Positions 1 to 8,477 are shown, counted from the stretch's first letter. The stretch: DNA of 64,000 nucleotides from Bacteroides ihuae (GCF_900104585.1 NZ_FNVX01000006.1:992001-1056000); one strand, 5' to 3'. Program-made: numbers and translations. The notes: generated by a model not told the origin, from the sequence alone.

Positions 1-960
1 TTTGAGTATAAAAAGAAACTCAATGAAACAAAGGAGGAACTTCTCTCCTTAGGAATCATTGAAATGAGAGAGCGATACAAAAGTCTCTCTCATGAAATTA
101 TCATTCCCTTCGACTTGGAAATGGAATTAACCGATGTTATTTTCACAATTCCACAACGTGGCGATAAAAAGAAATTGCTCGATTTATCCTTGCTCAACGT
201 GAAGCAATATAAAGCCGACCGTATGAAACAATCCGAGAAACTGAATCCTGAACAAAGAAGCATGCGATTGATGAAAGAAATTCAGCAAGAATTGCATCTT
301 GAAAAACCGCCTTTGCATATAGAGTGTTTTGATAATTCCAATATCCAGGGAACGGATGCAGTCGCGGCTTGTGTGGTCTTCAAAAAAGCCAAACCATCAA
401 AGAATGATTATCGAAAATACAATATTAAAACGGTTGTAGGCGCCGATGACTACGCATCCATGAAAGAGGTCGTTAAAAGGCGATATCAACGCGCTATAGA
501 AGAAGAAACGGCCCTACCCGACCTGGTGATTACCGACGGAGGAAAAGGGCAAATGGAGTCTGTTAGACAGGCTTTGGAAGAGATTGGGGTAAACATCCCT
601 ATAGCTGGACTTGCAAAAGATAGAAAACACCGTACTTCGGAGCTTCTTTTCGGCTTTCCTCCTCAAACCATCGGACTAAAGCAAGGAACGCCCTTATTCC
701 GCTTACTGGAACAAATACAAGATGAAGTACACCGTTTTGCCATCACTTTCCATAGAGACAAACGCAGCAAACGACAAGTGGCCTCTGCGCTCGATGAAAT
801 AAAGGGAATAGGTGAGAAAACGAAGAGTTTGTTACTAAAAGAATTTAAGAGCGTAAAACGCATTCGCGAAGCATCCGAAGCGGAATTAACAGCAGTTATC
901 GGCGAAGCAAAAACAAAGGTGATAAACGACTACTTCAATGCCCCCACTATCGGGAAATAA
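1..960 (+). CDS. uvrC: UvrABC excinuclease subunit C, C-terminal part
   Basis: Partial gene: the reading frame is open from base 1, so the N-terminal GIY-YIG half lies outside the window. The 319 residues present hold the RNase H-like nuclease domain (IECFDNSNIQGTDAVAA, then DLVITDGGKGQMESV) and a C-terminal helix-hairpin-helix pair (LDEIKGIGEKTKSLLL, residues about 262-300 of the visible part). UvrC makes the dual incision around bulky DNA lesions in nucleotide excision repair, acting after UvrA/UvrB damage recognition in the cytoplasm. The next gene, dtd, starts 71 bp downstream with its own possible promoter. The family call is secure; only the missing 5' end is unknown. Confidence 0.97.
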   Translation, partial: FEYKKKLNETKEELLSLGIIEMRERYKSLSHEIIIPFDLEMELTDVIFTIPQRGDKKKLLDLSLLNVKQYKADRMKQSEKLNPEQRSMRLMKEIQQELHLEKPPLHIECFDNSNIQGTDAVAACVVFKKAKPSKNDYRKYNIKTVVGADDYASMKEVVKRRYQRAIEEETALPDLVITDGGKGQMESVRQALEEIGVNIPIAGLAKDRKHRTSELLFGFPPQTIGLKQGTPLFRLLEQIQDEVHRFAITFHRDKRSKRQVASALDEIKGIGEKTKSLLLKEFKSVKRIREASEAELTAVIGEAKTKVINDYFNAPTIGK

Positions 961-996
961 ATCATCAAAACGACACAGCTATTCTCTTTTTATTCG

Positions 997-1004
997 TAAT
1001 TTTG
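997..1004 (+). promoter_or_regulatory. Possible -7 element for dtd
   Basis: TAATTTTG fits the Bacteroides -7 consensus TAnnTTTG and lies 27 bp before the dtd start codon. No clear -33 TTG is seen at the usual spacing, so this rests on the -7 match alone. Confidence 0.4.
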
Positions 1005-1030
1005 CCTTCCTATAGAGAAAAAGAACAAGA

Positions 1031-1483
1031 ATGAGAGTAGTTATACAGCGTGTTACTCACGCTTCGGTCACCATAAATGGTGTTTGCATATCGGCAATAG
1101 AGAAAGGATTACTGGTCTTGCTAGGTATCGAAGAAGCTGACGGAAAAGAAGATGTTGAGTGGCTTTGCAAGAAAATCGTAAATCTACGCATCTTCGATGA
1201 TGAAAATGGAATAATGAATAAATCAGTATCCGATATAGAGGGTAATATACTATTAATTAGCCAGTTCACCTTGCATGCATCCACCAAAAAGGGCAACCGT
1301 CCTTCGTATATTAAGGCTGCTAAGCACGAAATATCTGTTCCGCTATACGAAGCATTTTGTAAAGAGCTTAGCGCGACGCTTGGCAAAGAAATAGGTACGG
1401 GAGAATTTGGCGCTGACATGAAAGTGGAATTGCTAAATGATGGGCCGGTAACCATCTGTATGGATACAAAAAATAAGGAATAA
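1031..1483 (+). CDS. dtd: D-aminoacyl-tRNA deacylase
   Basis: A 150-residue protein, the normal length for the DTD family. It shows the hallmark SQFTL segment (residues about 77-81) and the C-terminal GPVTI motif that form the active-site cleft. The family hydrolyses D-amino acids (and glycine on tRNA-Ala) from mischarged tRNAs, a proofreading role during translation. Its stop codon shares one base with the start of the MazG-like gene (TAATG), and that gene in turn overlaps deoC, so the three are probably one transcript. Confidence 0.96.
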   Translation: MRVVIQRVTHASVTINGVCISAIEKGLLVLLGIEEADGKEDVEWLCKKIVNLRIFDDENGIMNKSVSDIEGNILLISQFTLHASTKKGNRPSYIKAAKHEISVPLYEAFCKELSATLGKEIGTGEFGADMKVELLNDGPVTICMDTKNKE

Positions 1484-1818
1484 TGACACTGGAAGAAGCT
1501 CAAAAACAGGTAGATCAATGGATCAAAACGTATGGAGTACGCTACTTCAGCGAACTGACCAATATGACTATCTTAACAGAAGAAGTGGGAGAACTGGCAC
1601 GAATCATGGCACGAAAATACGGTGATCAGTCGTTCAAAGAGGGCGAAAAAGACAACATTGCCGATGAACTGACGGATGTGCTATGGGTGCTCCTTTGCAT
1701 TGCCAACCAAACAGGCGTGGACCTGACAGAAGCATTTGCCCGTAATCTGGAAAAGAAGACGAATAGAGATAATAAAAGACATATAAACAACCCCAAATTA
1801 AGCGACGATGGAAAATAA
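1483..1818 (+). CDS. MazG-like nucleotide pyrophosphohydrolase
   Basis: A 111-residue all-helical protein with the MazG/iMazG metal-binding pattern: EEVGEL (residues about 29-34) followed by a DELTDVLW segment (about 60-67). This family hydrolyses nucleoside triphosphates to monophosphates and pyrophosphate, usually in house-cleaning of abnormal nucleotides. The length fits a single-domain MazG-like protein rather than the two-domain E. coli MazG. It overlaps dtd by one base and deoC by 11 bases, which suggests translational coupling. Substrate specificity cannot be read from the sequence. Confidence 0.9.
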   Translation: MTLEEAQKQVDQWIKTYGVRYFSELTNMTILTEEVGELARIMARKYGDQSFKEGEKDNIADELTDVLWVLLCIANQTGVDLTEAFARNLEKKTNRDNKRHINNPKLSDDGK

Positions 1819-2710
1819 TGAAACAGCCCCGAGCAAGTATGATGCCGCACTGGGTAAGTACAATACAAATCTAAATGATGCTGATATCAAGGCGCAAGTA
1901 GCAACTCTTATAGAAAAAAAATTGCCTGCCAACAACACCGAAGAGGTGAAGAAATTGTTGTTTAACTGCATTGATTTGACTACATTAAACAGTAGTGACA
2001 GCGACGAAAGCGTGATGAAATTCACAGAAAGAGTAAACAAGTTTGATGAAGAATTTGCTGAATTAAAGAATGTAGCTGCTATCTGCGTATATCCTAATTT
2101 TGCACAGGTAGTAAAAGATACGCTGGAAGTAGAAAATGTAAATATCGCCTGTGTATCAGGAGGATTCCCCTCTTCTCAGACATTCATTGAAGTCAAAATT
2201 GCCGAAACAGCTATGGCTATCATGGAAGGTGCCGACGAAATAGATATTGTTATTTCCGTTGGCAAATTTCTAAGCGGCGACTATGAAACAATGTGTGAAG
2301 AAATACAAGAGATCAAAGATACCTGTAAAGATAAACATCTTAAAGTGATTCTTGAAACTGGTGCTTTGAGTAGCGCATCCAACATAAAGAAAGCTTCTAT
2401 TTTATCCATCTATTCGGGTGCCGACTTCATCAAAACATCTACTGGAAAACAGCAACCTGCCGCCACTCCGGAAGCAGCATTGGTTATGTGCCAGGCAATC
2501 AAAGAGTATTACGAAGAAACGGGAAGCAAGATTGGATTTAAACCTGCGGGAGGAATCAACAGCGTGCATGATGCTTTAGTTTACTACACCATCGTAAAAG
2601 AGACATTGGGCGAAGAATGGTTAAATAACAAACTCTTCCGCTTGGGAACAAGCCGTTTGGCAAACCTGTTACTATCTGAAATTAAAGGAGAAGAGATTAA
2701 GTTTTTCTAA
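1808..2710 (+). CDS. deoC: Deoxyribose-phosphate aldolase
   Basis: A 300-residue class I aldolase. The Schiff-base lysine is in FIKTSTGK (residues about 200-207), the second conserved lysine region is IGFKPAGGI (about 241-249), and DEIDIVI marks an earlier strand. DeoC cleaves 2-deoxyribose-5-phosphate to glyceraldehyde-3-phosphate and acetaldehyde, feeding deoxynucleoside carbon into glycolysis. It is longer than E. coli DeoC (about 259 aa) because of an N-terminal extension of about 40 residues. The first 11 bases overlap the MazG-like gene; a hairpin follows 25 bp after the stop. Confidence 0.95.
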   Translation: MENNETAPSKYDAALGKYNTNLNDADIKAQVATLIEKKLPANNTEEVKKLLFNCIDLTTLNSSDSDESVMKFTERVNKFDEEFAELKNVAAICVYPNFAQVVKDTLEVENVNIACVSGGFPSSQTFIEVKIAETAMAIMEGADEIDIVISVGKFLSGDYETMCEEIQEIKDTCKDKHLKVILETGALSSASNIKKASILSIYSGADFIKTSTGKQQPAATPEAALVMCQAIKEYYEETGSKIGFKPAGGINSVHDALVYYTIVKETLGEEWLNNKLFRLGTSRLANLLLSEIKGEEIKFF

Positions 2711-2735
2711 CAAAAATAGAATAATAAAAGAAGTC

Positions 2736-2775
2736 ATATCGTGTTATCTGCTAGTAAAAGTAGATGACACGATAT
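2736..2775. terminator. Hairpin between convergent deoC and the prenyl synthase
   Basis: ATATCGTGT-ATCT (2736-2749) pairs with AGAT-ACACGATAT (2762-2775), with one mismatch. It sits between two convergent stop codons and probably ends both transcripts, although the T-run is interrupted. Confidence 0.65.
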
Positions 2776-2777
2776 CT

Positions 2778-3752
2778 TTATTTATGTCTATCTACAACAT
2801 ACTCAAGATAAGATTGCAGAGAAATCTTCACAGCGGAATCGGGCAATTGAGCGAGCAACCCCAAAGCCTTTTGCTTATACTCAGACATCACATTTTGAGC
2901 ATATTCAATGCCTCCGTTTGATTTAGTGAATGCAATCAAATAGGTTATCTCACCAGCAGTCGCAGTACCATTTTTTACCTTTACCGCCACTCCCCTAGCT
3001 TCCTCATCTTCAGTGTTATTCAATGCATGAAGAGCAGGAAGTGTCAACTTTCCTTCAAGCATATCATTACCAGTGGGCTTACCAATATCTCTACTATCTG
3101 AGTAGTCGAAAATATCGTCTTTAATCTGAAAACAAATACCTATATACTCACCCAAAAGACGAGCATGTTCTGCCGTAATTGAATCAACATCTACTGAAAG
3201 TGCAGCAGCTTTGGTGCAAGTAGCAAACAACGCAGCTGTTTTTTTACGAATCACATCAAAGTAAATTTTCTCTGAAAAGATAGGATTACTAACGTTGGAT
3301 AATTGTAGCAGTTCGCCCTCAGATAAGTCTTGTCCAAGCTTAGAAACGACATCAATAATGTTATGGTTCATCGTCTTCCCAGCCTGAATTAGACAAGTAG
3401 CCAACAGATAATCCCCCGTAAGAACAGCTACCTTATTATTGAAAATAGCGTTAACAGAAAGCTGACCACGACGTTCAGTACTTTCATCTACCACATCATC
3501 GTGTACTAAACTTGCAGTATGGAGCAACTCTAATGAAACCGCAGCATGCAGAGTCATTGGCTTAATATCCCCATAAAGTTTGGCTACAAGCAAGACCAAA
3601 ATGGGGCGCATCATCTTTCCATTCCTTTGCCGCAAATGATCAATAACGCTGGTAAGCAAAGGGTTAGAACTAGACAATGAATCATCAAATAGATTTTTGA
3701 AATCCACCAGTTCATCGGCAATTGGGAATTTTATAAGAGATAAGCCATCCAT
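2778..3752 (-). CDS. Polyprenyl diphosphate synthase (octaprenyl/solanesyl type)
   Basis: A trans-isoprenyl diphosphate synthase of 324 residues from the chosen start. The first aspartate-rich motif is HDDVVDES and the second is KDDIFDY; both bind the Mg-diphosphate of the substrates. The enzyme elongates farnesyl diphosphate with IPP to make a long side chain, most likely for menaquinone. The frame stays open upstream to 3854, but that would add about 34 hydrophobic residues unlike the family. The start at 3752 (MDGLSLIKF) fits the family and lies 19 bp after a TACTTTTG element. It is divergent from polA. Chain length cannot be judged from sequence alone. Confidence 0.92.
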   Translation of the reverse strand: MDGLSLIKFPIADELVDFKNLFDDSLSSSNPLLTSVIDHLRQRNGKMMRPILVLLVAKLYGDIKPMTLHAAVSLELLHTASLVHDDVVDESTERRGQLSVNAIFNNKVAVLTGDYLLATCLIQAGKTMNHNIIDVVSKLGQDLSEGELLQLSNVSNPIFSEKIYFDVIRKKTAALFATCTKAAALSVDVDSITAEHARLLGEYIGICFQIKDDIFDYSDSRDIGKPTGNDMLEGKLTLPALHALNNTEDEEARGVAVKVKNGTATAGEITYLIAFTKSNGGIEYAQNVMSEYKQKALGLLAQLPDSAVKISLQSYLEYVVDRHK

Positions 3753-3770
3753 AAAAATACTATTTGGGTA

Positions 3771-3778
3771 CAAAAGTA
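3771..3778 (-). promoter_or_regulatory. Possible -7 element for the polyprenyl synthase
   Basis: On the minus strand this reads TACTTTTG, a match to TAnnTTTG. Transcription would start near 3764, giving a leader of about 12 bases to the start at 3752 and ruling out the longer upstream start. No good -33 element was found. Confidence 0.45.
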
Positions 3779-3837
3779 ATAATAAAACAATTAATACAGT
3801 ATTTTTTTGTACTTTTACCATGAAAAAACCCTTAAAG

Positions 3838-6669
3838 ATGGACAAAAATAGCAAACTTTTCCTACTAGACGCTTACGCACTTATATACAGAGCATACTAT
3901 GCATTCATCAAAAATCCGCGGATTAATTCGAAAGGATTCAACACATCTGCGGTACTTGGCTTTGTAAACACGCTTGAAGACGTGCTAAAAAAAGAACAAC
4001 CAACGCACATTGGCGTAGCCTTTGACCCAGCAGGGCCAACTTTCCGCCACAAAGCTTATGAACAATATAAGGCTCAACGAGAGGAGACTCCGGAAGCCAT
4101 ACGCCTATCCGTGCCAATCATTAAAGAAATAATTCGTGCATATAAAATACCGATTCTTGAAGTTGCTGGTTTTGAAGCCGACGACGTAATAGGTACTCTT
4201 GCCACCGAAGCCGGGAAGCAAGGAATCACAACCTATATGATGACCCCTGATAAAGATTACGGACAACTTGTCACAGAGAATGTGTTTATGTATCGCCCTA
4301 AATATGGTGACAAAGAATTCGAAATAATGGGCATTGAACAGATCAAAGCGAAATTTGATATTCAGTCTCCGGCACAAGTAATTGATATGCTAGGATTGAT
4401 GGGCGACTCATCAGATAACATCCCCGGATGTCCAGGAGTAGGCGAAAAAACTGCCCAAAAACTTATTGCCGAATTTGGAAGCATCGAAAATCTTTTAGCA
4501 AATACCGATAAACTAAAAGGGGCAGTAAAAACAAAAGTGGAAGCAAACAAAGAGATGATCACTTTCTCTAAATTTTTGGCTACCATAAAAATAGATGTTC
4601 CTATCGCACTCGAGATGAATGCACTCATTCGCGAAAAAGCAGATGAAGAATCACTTCGGAAAATTTTCGAGGAAATGGAGTTCCGGACATTGATCGATCG
4701 GATCTTTAAAAAAGAGGGACAAAAGAATGGGATCAGCAACGAAGCAAATTCATCGTCGAAAAAAAACAAGCAACAAGAGGCTTCGGGTGCTCCAGTTCAA
4801 GGCAATCTCTTTGACGTTTTTACGCCCAATGATGCAGTTGAGGAATTTAAAACGAATCTAGAGCGTTTAGATATTTCAATTATAGACTATCAACTCATTG
4901 ATAATCAAGAGAAAAGGAGTCATTTAATTCAAAAGTTACTGACAACGAAAATACTCTCGTTAGACACGGAAACTACCGGAACGGATCCAATGGAAGCAGA
5001 ATTGGTAGGAATGAGCTTTAGCCATGTAGAAAACCAAGCATTTTATGTACCAATACCTGCTGATCGAGAAGAAGCGTTAAAAATCGTAAATGAGTTCCGT
5101 CCACTCTTCGAAAATGAGCAATCACTAAAAGTTGGGCAAAACATCAAGTACGATATGTTGGTACTTCAAAATTATGGAATCGAAATAAAAGGAAAACTCT
5201 TCGACACGATGGTAGCCCATTATATTCTCCAACCAGAGTTGAGACATGGCATGGATTATATGGCGGAGATCTATCTACATTATCAAACAGTACATATTGA
5301 TGAGTTGATCGGAGCAAAAGGAAAGAACCAAAAAAACATGCGCGACCTTTCCCCCGAGGAAGTTTACCTCTACGCCTGCGAAGATGCCGATGTGACGCTG
5401 AAGCTAAAAAACATTCTTGAGAAGGAGCTCAAAACAAACGATGCAGAAGAATTATTCTATGAAATTGAAATGCCGCTCGTCCCAGTTTTAGTAGACATAG
5501 AAAGCAACGGTGTTCGTTTGGATACAAATGCCTTAAAGCAAACGTCCGAACACTTTACTAAAAGATTACTCACTATCGAACAAGAGATATACCAACTTGC
5601 TGGACAAGAATTCAACATTTCCTCCCCTAAACAAGTAGGCGAAATATTGTTCGACCGACTAAAGATTGTGGACAAAGCCAAGAAGACAAAAACAGGACAA
5701 TATGTAACGTCTGAAGAAATACTCGAAAGCATGCGTCATAAGCATGAAGTAGTAGAAAAAATTCTGGATTACAGAGGATTGAAAAAGTTACTTGGTACCT
5801 ATATTGACGCTCTTCCACTCCTCATCAACCCCAAAACAGGAAGAGTGCATACATCATTTAATCAAACAGTAACCGCTACCGGAAGATTAAGTTCAAGCAA
5901 CCCAAACTTGCAAAATATTCCGATACGCGATGAAGATGGAAAAGAGATTCGCAAAGCTTTTATTCCAGATGACAATTGTCTGTTTTTCTCTGCGGATTAT
6001 TCTCAGATAGAACTACGCATCATGGCACATTTAAGTGAAGATAAAAACATGATTGATGCCTTCCTCAGCGGGTATGACATCCACTCTGCCACTGCTGCCA
6101 AGATTTATAAAATAGATATTAAAGAGGTAAACTCTGACATGCGCCGTAAGGCTAAAACAGCCAACTTTGGTATTATCTACGGCATTTCTGTATTCGGATT
6201 GGCCGAGCGCATGAATGTAGACCGAAAAGAAGCGAAAGAATTGATTGACGGGTACTTCGCAACCTATCCTCAAGTGAAAACGTACATGGAGAAAAGTATA
6301 GAAGTAGCCCGAGAAAAAGGATATGTGGAAACGATGTTTCATAGAAAACGTTTTTTGCCGGATATCACTTCAAGAAACGCCGTTGTTAGAGGCTATGCAG
6401 AGCGGAATGCAATCAACGCCCCCATACAAGGTAGCGCCGCCGATATTATTAAAGTAGCCATGGCTCGCATCTACAAACGATTCAGAGATGAAAAATTGAA
6501 AGCGAAGATGATTCTCCAAGTACATGATGAATTGAATTTCAGCGTACCAATAGAAGAAAAAGAGTATGTGCAGCATATTGTAATTGAAGAGATGGAGAAA
6601 GCATACTTAATGCATGTTCCACTAAAAGCTGACTGCGGATGGGGAAAGAACTGGCTCGAAGCACATTGA
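3838..6669 (+). CDS. polA: DNA polymerase I
   Basis: A 943-residue family A polymerase with all three domains. Residues 1 to about 290 are the 5'-3' nuclease (LFLLDAYALIYRAYYAF; DSSDNIPGCPGVGEKTA). The 3'-5' exonuclease starts near residue 371 (LSLDTETTG, with DxE intact, so proofreading is likely active). The polymerase has motif A (FSADYSQIELR, about 716), motif B (RRKAKTANFGIIYG) and motif C (QVHDEL, about 893). It fills gaps in repair and removes Okazaki primers. The frame is open from 3697, but that extension overlaps the divergent neighbour and is not family-like; ATG at 3820 is an alternative six codons upstream. A 17-bp hairpin lies about 90 bp downstream. Confidence 0.97.
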   Translation: MDKNSKLFLLDAYALIYRAYYAFIKNPRINSKGFNTSAVLGFVNTLEDVLKKEQPTHIGVAFDPAGPTFRHKAYEQYKAQREETPEAIRLSVPIIKEIIRAYKIPILEVAGFEADDVIGTLATEAGKQGITTYMMTPDKDYGQLVTENVFMYRPKYGDKEFEIMGIEQIKAKFDIQSPAQVIDMLGLMGDSSDNIPGCPGVGEKTAQKLIAEFGSIENLLANTDKLKGAVKTKVEANKEMITFSKFLATIKIDVPIALEMNALIREKADEESLRKIFEEMEFRTLIDRIFKKEGQKNGISNEANSSSKKNKQQEASGAPVQGNLFDVFTPNDAVEEFKTNLERLDISIIDYQLIDNQEKRSHLIQKLLTTKILSLDTETTGTDPMEAELVGMSFSHVENQAFYVPIPADREEALKIVNEFRPLFENEQSLKVGQNIKYDMLVLQNYGIEIKGKLFDTMVAHYILQPELRHGMDYMAEIYLHYQTVHIDELIGAKGKNQKNMRDLSPEEVYLYACEDADVTLKLKNILEKELKTNDAEELFYEIEMPLVPVLVDIESNGVRLDTNALKQTSEHFTKRLLTIEQEIYQLAGQEFNISSPKQVGEILFDRLKIVDKAKKTKTGQYVTSEEILESMRHKHEVVEKILDYRGLKKLLGTYIDALPLLINPKTGRVHTSFNQTVTATGRLSSSNPNLQNIPIRDEDGKEIRKAFIPDDNCLFFSADYSQIELRIMAHLSEDKNMIDAFLSGYDIHSATAAKIYKIDIKEVNSDMRRKAKTANFGIIYGISVFGLAERMNVDRKEAKELIDGYFATYPQVKTYMEKSIEVAREKGYVETMFHRKRFLPDITSRNAVVRGYAERNAINAPIQGSAADIIKVAMARIYKRFRDEKLKAKMILQVHDELNFSVPIEEKEYVQHIVIEEMEKAYLMHVPLKADCGWGKNWLEAH

Positions 6670-6757
6670 GAATATGCTAAGATTTCAGATATAGTCCACA
6701 CCCCTTTATATCTATTCATCATAAACCACAATAGCTAAGTGGCTACTAGCTAAAGAA

Positions 6758-6811
6758 ATATGCCATAACAATATGTGTGAAAAGACATTTACATATATTG
6801 TTATGGCATAT
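6758..6811. repeat. 17-bp perfect inverted repeat / hairpin
   Basis: ATATGCCATAACAATAT (6758-6774) is the exact reverse complement of 6795-6811, with a 20-base loop. It lies 89 bp after polA. It has no T-run, so it may be a processing or stability structure, or a regulator site, rather than a classical terminator. Confidence 0.7.
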
Positions 6812-7182
6812 AAAGTAATAAATTAGAGGCACAATCTACAAATTACACGTTCATTCTTCTTCTGAATTCAACGAAGAAGCACTATCCTCCACTAACAAAT
6901 AAAGACCTATTAACTAAAAAAGGTCCATAAATGAGAGTCTTTCCTAAACCAAATATTGTGGGAATAGAAAGTCCATTTCTTATAACTTTATTTAACCTAA
7001 TCGCAAAAAGCAACCAAAGTAATCACTTAGAATACTTACTGCTAACTCCGCACCCGATAAAGCAATGTTGCCGGAGATTTATTATCCATTTATATTGCCA
7101 TATTGGAACTAATAAGAAATATATCTGCTGACACATTAAGAATAATTTCGGCATAATAATTCATTTATGTCAAAGCATTATC

Positions 7183-7190
7183 TATATTTG
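7183..7190 (+). promoter_or_regulatory. Promoter -7 element for the DUF3836 gene
   Basis: TATATTTG matches the Bacteroides -7 consensus; the transcript would start near 7197, about 54 bases before the start codon. The -33 region (around 7161-7166) is only a partial match. Confidence 0.5.
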
Positions 7191-7250
7191 CAGTGTAATT
7201 CAATACAAATAGTAGATATATGATATAATCAACCTAAACAACATACGATC

Positions 7251-7640
7251 ATGAAAGCAAAAGTATTTTTAAGAACAGTAGTACTATTAGTCATAACTAT
7301 GGCATGTACATTAAGCGTTTCTGCAAGAAATGACAATAACCTGATCTACAACTCTGAACAAAAAGATGGCCTTCTTATCGGGCAGACTGTTTATAAGCAA
7401 GATGGCGAAAGTTTGTCTAATTACATCAAATACAACTATACGTATGATGCACAAAAAAGAATGACCCAAAACGAGGCAATGAAATGGAGCAACATCAAAA
7501 ACAATTGGGAAAATGACTTATGCATCCGTTACAAATACGAAGGTGGAAATGTCACGACTGAATATTACAAATGGAACAATAAAAAAGCTGAATACATATT
7601 GGTTCCTGAAATGACAGTCACCATGGAAGCTCAAAAATGA
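7251..7640 (+). CDS. Secreted DUF3836 family protein
   Basis: A 129-residue protein with a clear Sec signal peptide (residues 1 to about 25, MKAKVF... ending SVSARN). The mature part is tyrosine- and asparagine-rich with strand-forming repeats of the type Y-x-Y-D-x-x-x-R (KYNYTYDAQKRM, RYKYEGGN). Size, signal peptide and pattern fit the DUF3836 family of small Bacteroides exported proteins, whose function is unknown. It is alone, with its own promoter element upstream and two hairpins downstream. The recurring Y/R pattern recalls YD-repeat-like beta structures, but that is only a resemblance. Confidence 0.75.
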   Translation: MKAKVFLRTVVLLVITMACTLSVSARNDNNLIYNSEQKDGLLIGQTVYKQDGESLSNYIKYNYTYDAQKRMTQNEAMKWSNIKNNWENDLCIRYKYEGGNVTTEYYKWNNKKAEYILVPEMTVTMEAQK

Positions 7641-7730
7641 TAAGCAACAAATAAATTATTAATACTTAAACCAGTTAAACCTAATTAATAACAAAACTCT
7701 CTCTAAATAAACCTAACATTAACATGAACT

Positions 7731-7784
7731 AAGCAGGTGAATGTGGAAATGGATTTTCAACGCAACCTCTCTCCTCACCTGCTT
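7731..7784 (+). other. 10-bp-stem hairpin in the 3' region of the DUF3836 gene
   Basis: AAGCAGGTGA (7731-7740) pairs perfectly with TCACCTGCTT (7775-7784) around a 34-base loop, directly before the strong terminator at 7797. The pair of structures could form the 3' end of the mRNA or a small 3'-derived RNA. Confidence 0.55.
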
Positions 7785-7796
7785 TTAGAAAACTCT

Positions 7797-7830
7797 AAAA
7801 AAAGGCCGGACTTTACTCCCGGCCTTTTTT
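7797..7830 (+). terminator. Rho-independent terminator
   Basis: AAAGGCCGG (7801-7809) and CCGGCCTTT (7819-7827) form a 9-bp GC-rich stem with a 9-base loop, flanked by A-run and T-run. It ends the DUF3836 transcript. Confidence 0.88.
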
Positions 7831-7870
7831 GTGTCACGTGAAACAGAATGAATTATTTTTTAATAAACAC

Positions 7871-7901
7871 TTGACATTAGCTCTCAAATGTAGTATATTT
7901 G
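7871..7901 (+). promoter_or_regulatory. Complete Bacteroides-type promoter
   Basis: TTG (7871-7873), a 20-base spacer and TATATTTG (7894-7901) match the -33/-7 consensus. No gene follows within 570 bp; a terminator comes about 40 bases after the -7 box, so this promoter seems to serve a very short RNA. Confidence 0.62.
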
Positions 7902-7907
7902 TAATCG

Positions 7908-7973
7908 TAATAATAAAATAGATTCAGATTAAACTGAGATAAAAAGAGGGTACTTTGAAGTATCCTCTTTTTT
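7908..7973 (+). ncRNA. Candidate short RNA (about 65 nt), unassigned
   Basis: Inferred from a consensus promoter at 7871-7901 and a terminator hairpin at 7941-7973. The first half contains a small TCAG/CTGA stem. No Rfam family is recognised. It could also be a decayed leader of a lost gene. Confidence 0.4.
7941..7973 (+). terminator. Rho-independent terminator of the candidate short RNA
   Basis: AAAAGAGG-TACTT pairs with AAGTA-CCTCTTTT around a TGA loop, followed by T residues. The A/T-run symmetry means it could work on both strands. Confidence 0.75.
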
Positions 7974-8022
7974 GTAAAAACCCCACGCAACAGAGTAAAC
8001 GACCCTAGTCAGCAAGCAACTG

Positions 8023-8110
8023 AACCGTGCAGTTGAAGGAAAAGAACCGTGCAGTTCGCTCCAAAGACGGTTGCATTTCAGAGAAAAGACGGTTGCACTT
8101 TTCAGAAACA
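8023..8110 (+). repeat. Tandem array, four units of 22 bp
   Basis: Unit starts are at 8023, 8045, 8067 and 8089, exactly 22 bases apart. The first two carry AACCGTGCAGTT; the last two carry ACGGTTGCA followed by TTT or CTT. A weak fifth unit may follow at 8113. The spacers are A/G-rich and end in aaag or similar. Confidence 0.72.
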
Positions 8111-8407
8111 CTACTGTCTTACAGAAAAACGTCAATAAGAATGTCTTCCTACCACTCTATCAATCTAAAAACAAGTCCAAGTTCGTGAGAATAGTTAAGA
8201 ATAAATAAATCGCCTCTTGACAAAAAGTTGCTCAAACATTCATCTCAATTGCCCGATAAGCATCTATTTAGAGGGATATTCTAAACATAGAGAAGATAAA
8301 AAAGAATATACTCTATATTATGCACAAGTAAAGCTGACTCAAGTGTAACGGAATTGTATAAAAGAATGCACTACCCTACCCTTTTATCAGGAACAATGGC
8401 GATATTC
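8111..8407. other. Rest of the intergenic region before ychF (297 bp)
   Basis: AT-rich sequence with no open frame of credible composition and no strong hairpin. Nothing further could be assigned between the repeat array and the ychF promoter. Confidence 0.6.
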
Positions 8408-8438
8408 TTTGCATTACCCCGAATAATTTGTACTTTTG
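8408..8438 (+). promoter_or_regulatory. Promoter of ychF
   Basis: TTTG (8408-8411), a 19-base spacer and TACTTTTG (8431-8438) match the Bacteroides consensus. The start codon is 39 bases beyond the -7 box. Confidence 0.68.
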
Positions 8439-8477
8439 CCTCGTTATACGCTTAAAATAAAAGATAATTAAATAATA

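Larger units (their letters stand above)
6670..7250. other. Intergenic region after polA (581 bp)
   Basis: No convincing gene. It holds a strong hairpin (6758-6811), a weaker one (CTTCTTC 6856-6862 with GAAGAAG 6873-6879) and, at the right end, a promoter element for the DUF3836 gene. A 66-codon open frame at 6931-7131 has no family resemblance or credible composition and is taken as chance. Confidence 0.7.

Noticed and set aside
1057..1518. 153-codon minus-strand frame opposite dtd
   Set aside because: Antisense shadow fully covering dtd; no family resemblance.
3697..3837. Extended N-terminus for polA
   Set aside because: Would overlap the divergent prenyl synthase and its promoter element; the family starts at MDKNSKLFLLDAYAL (3838) or at most at 3820.
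6931..7131. 66-codon open frame after polA
   Set aside because: No ribosome site, promoter or homologous pattern; composition like non-coding AT-rich DNA.
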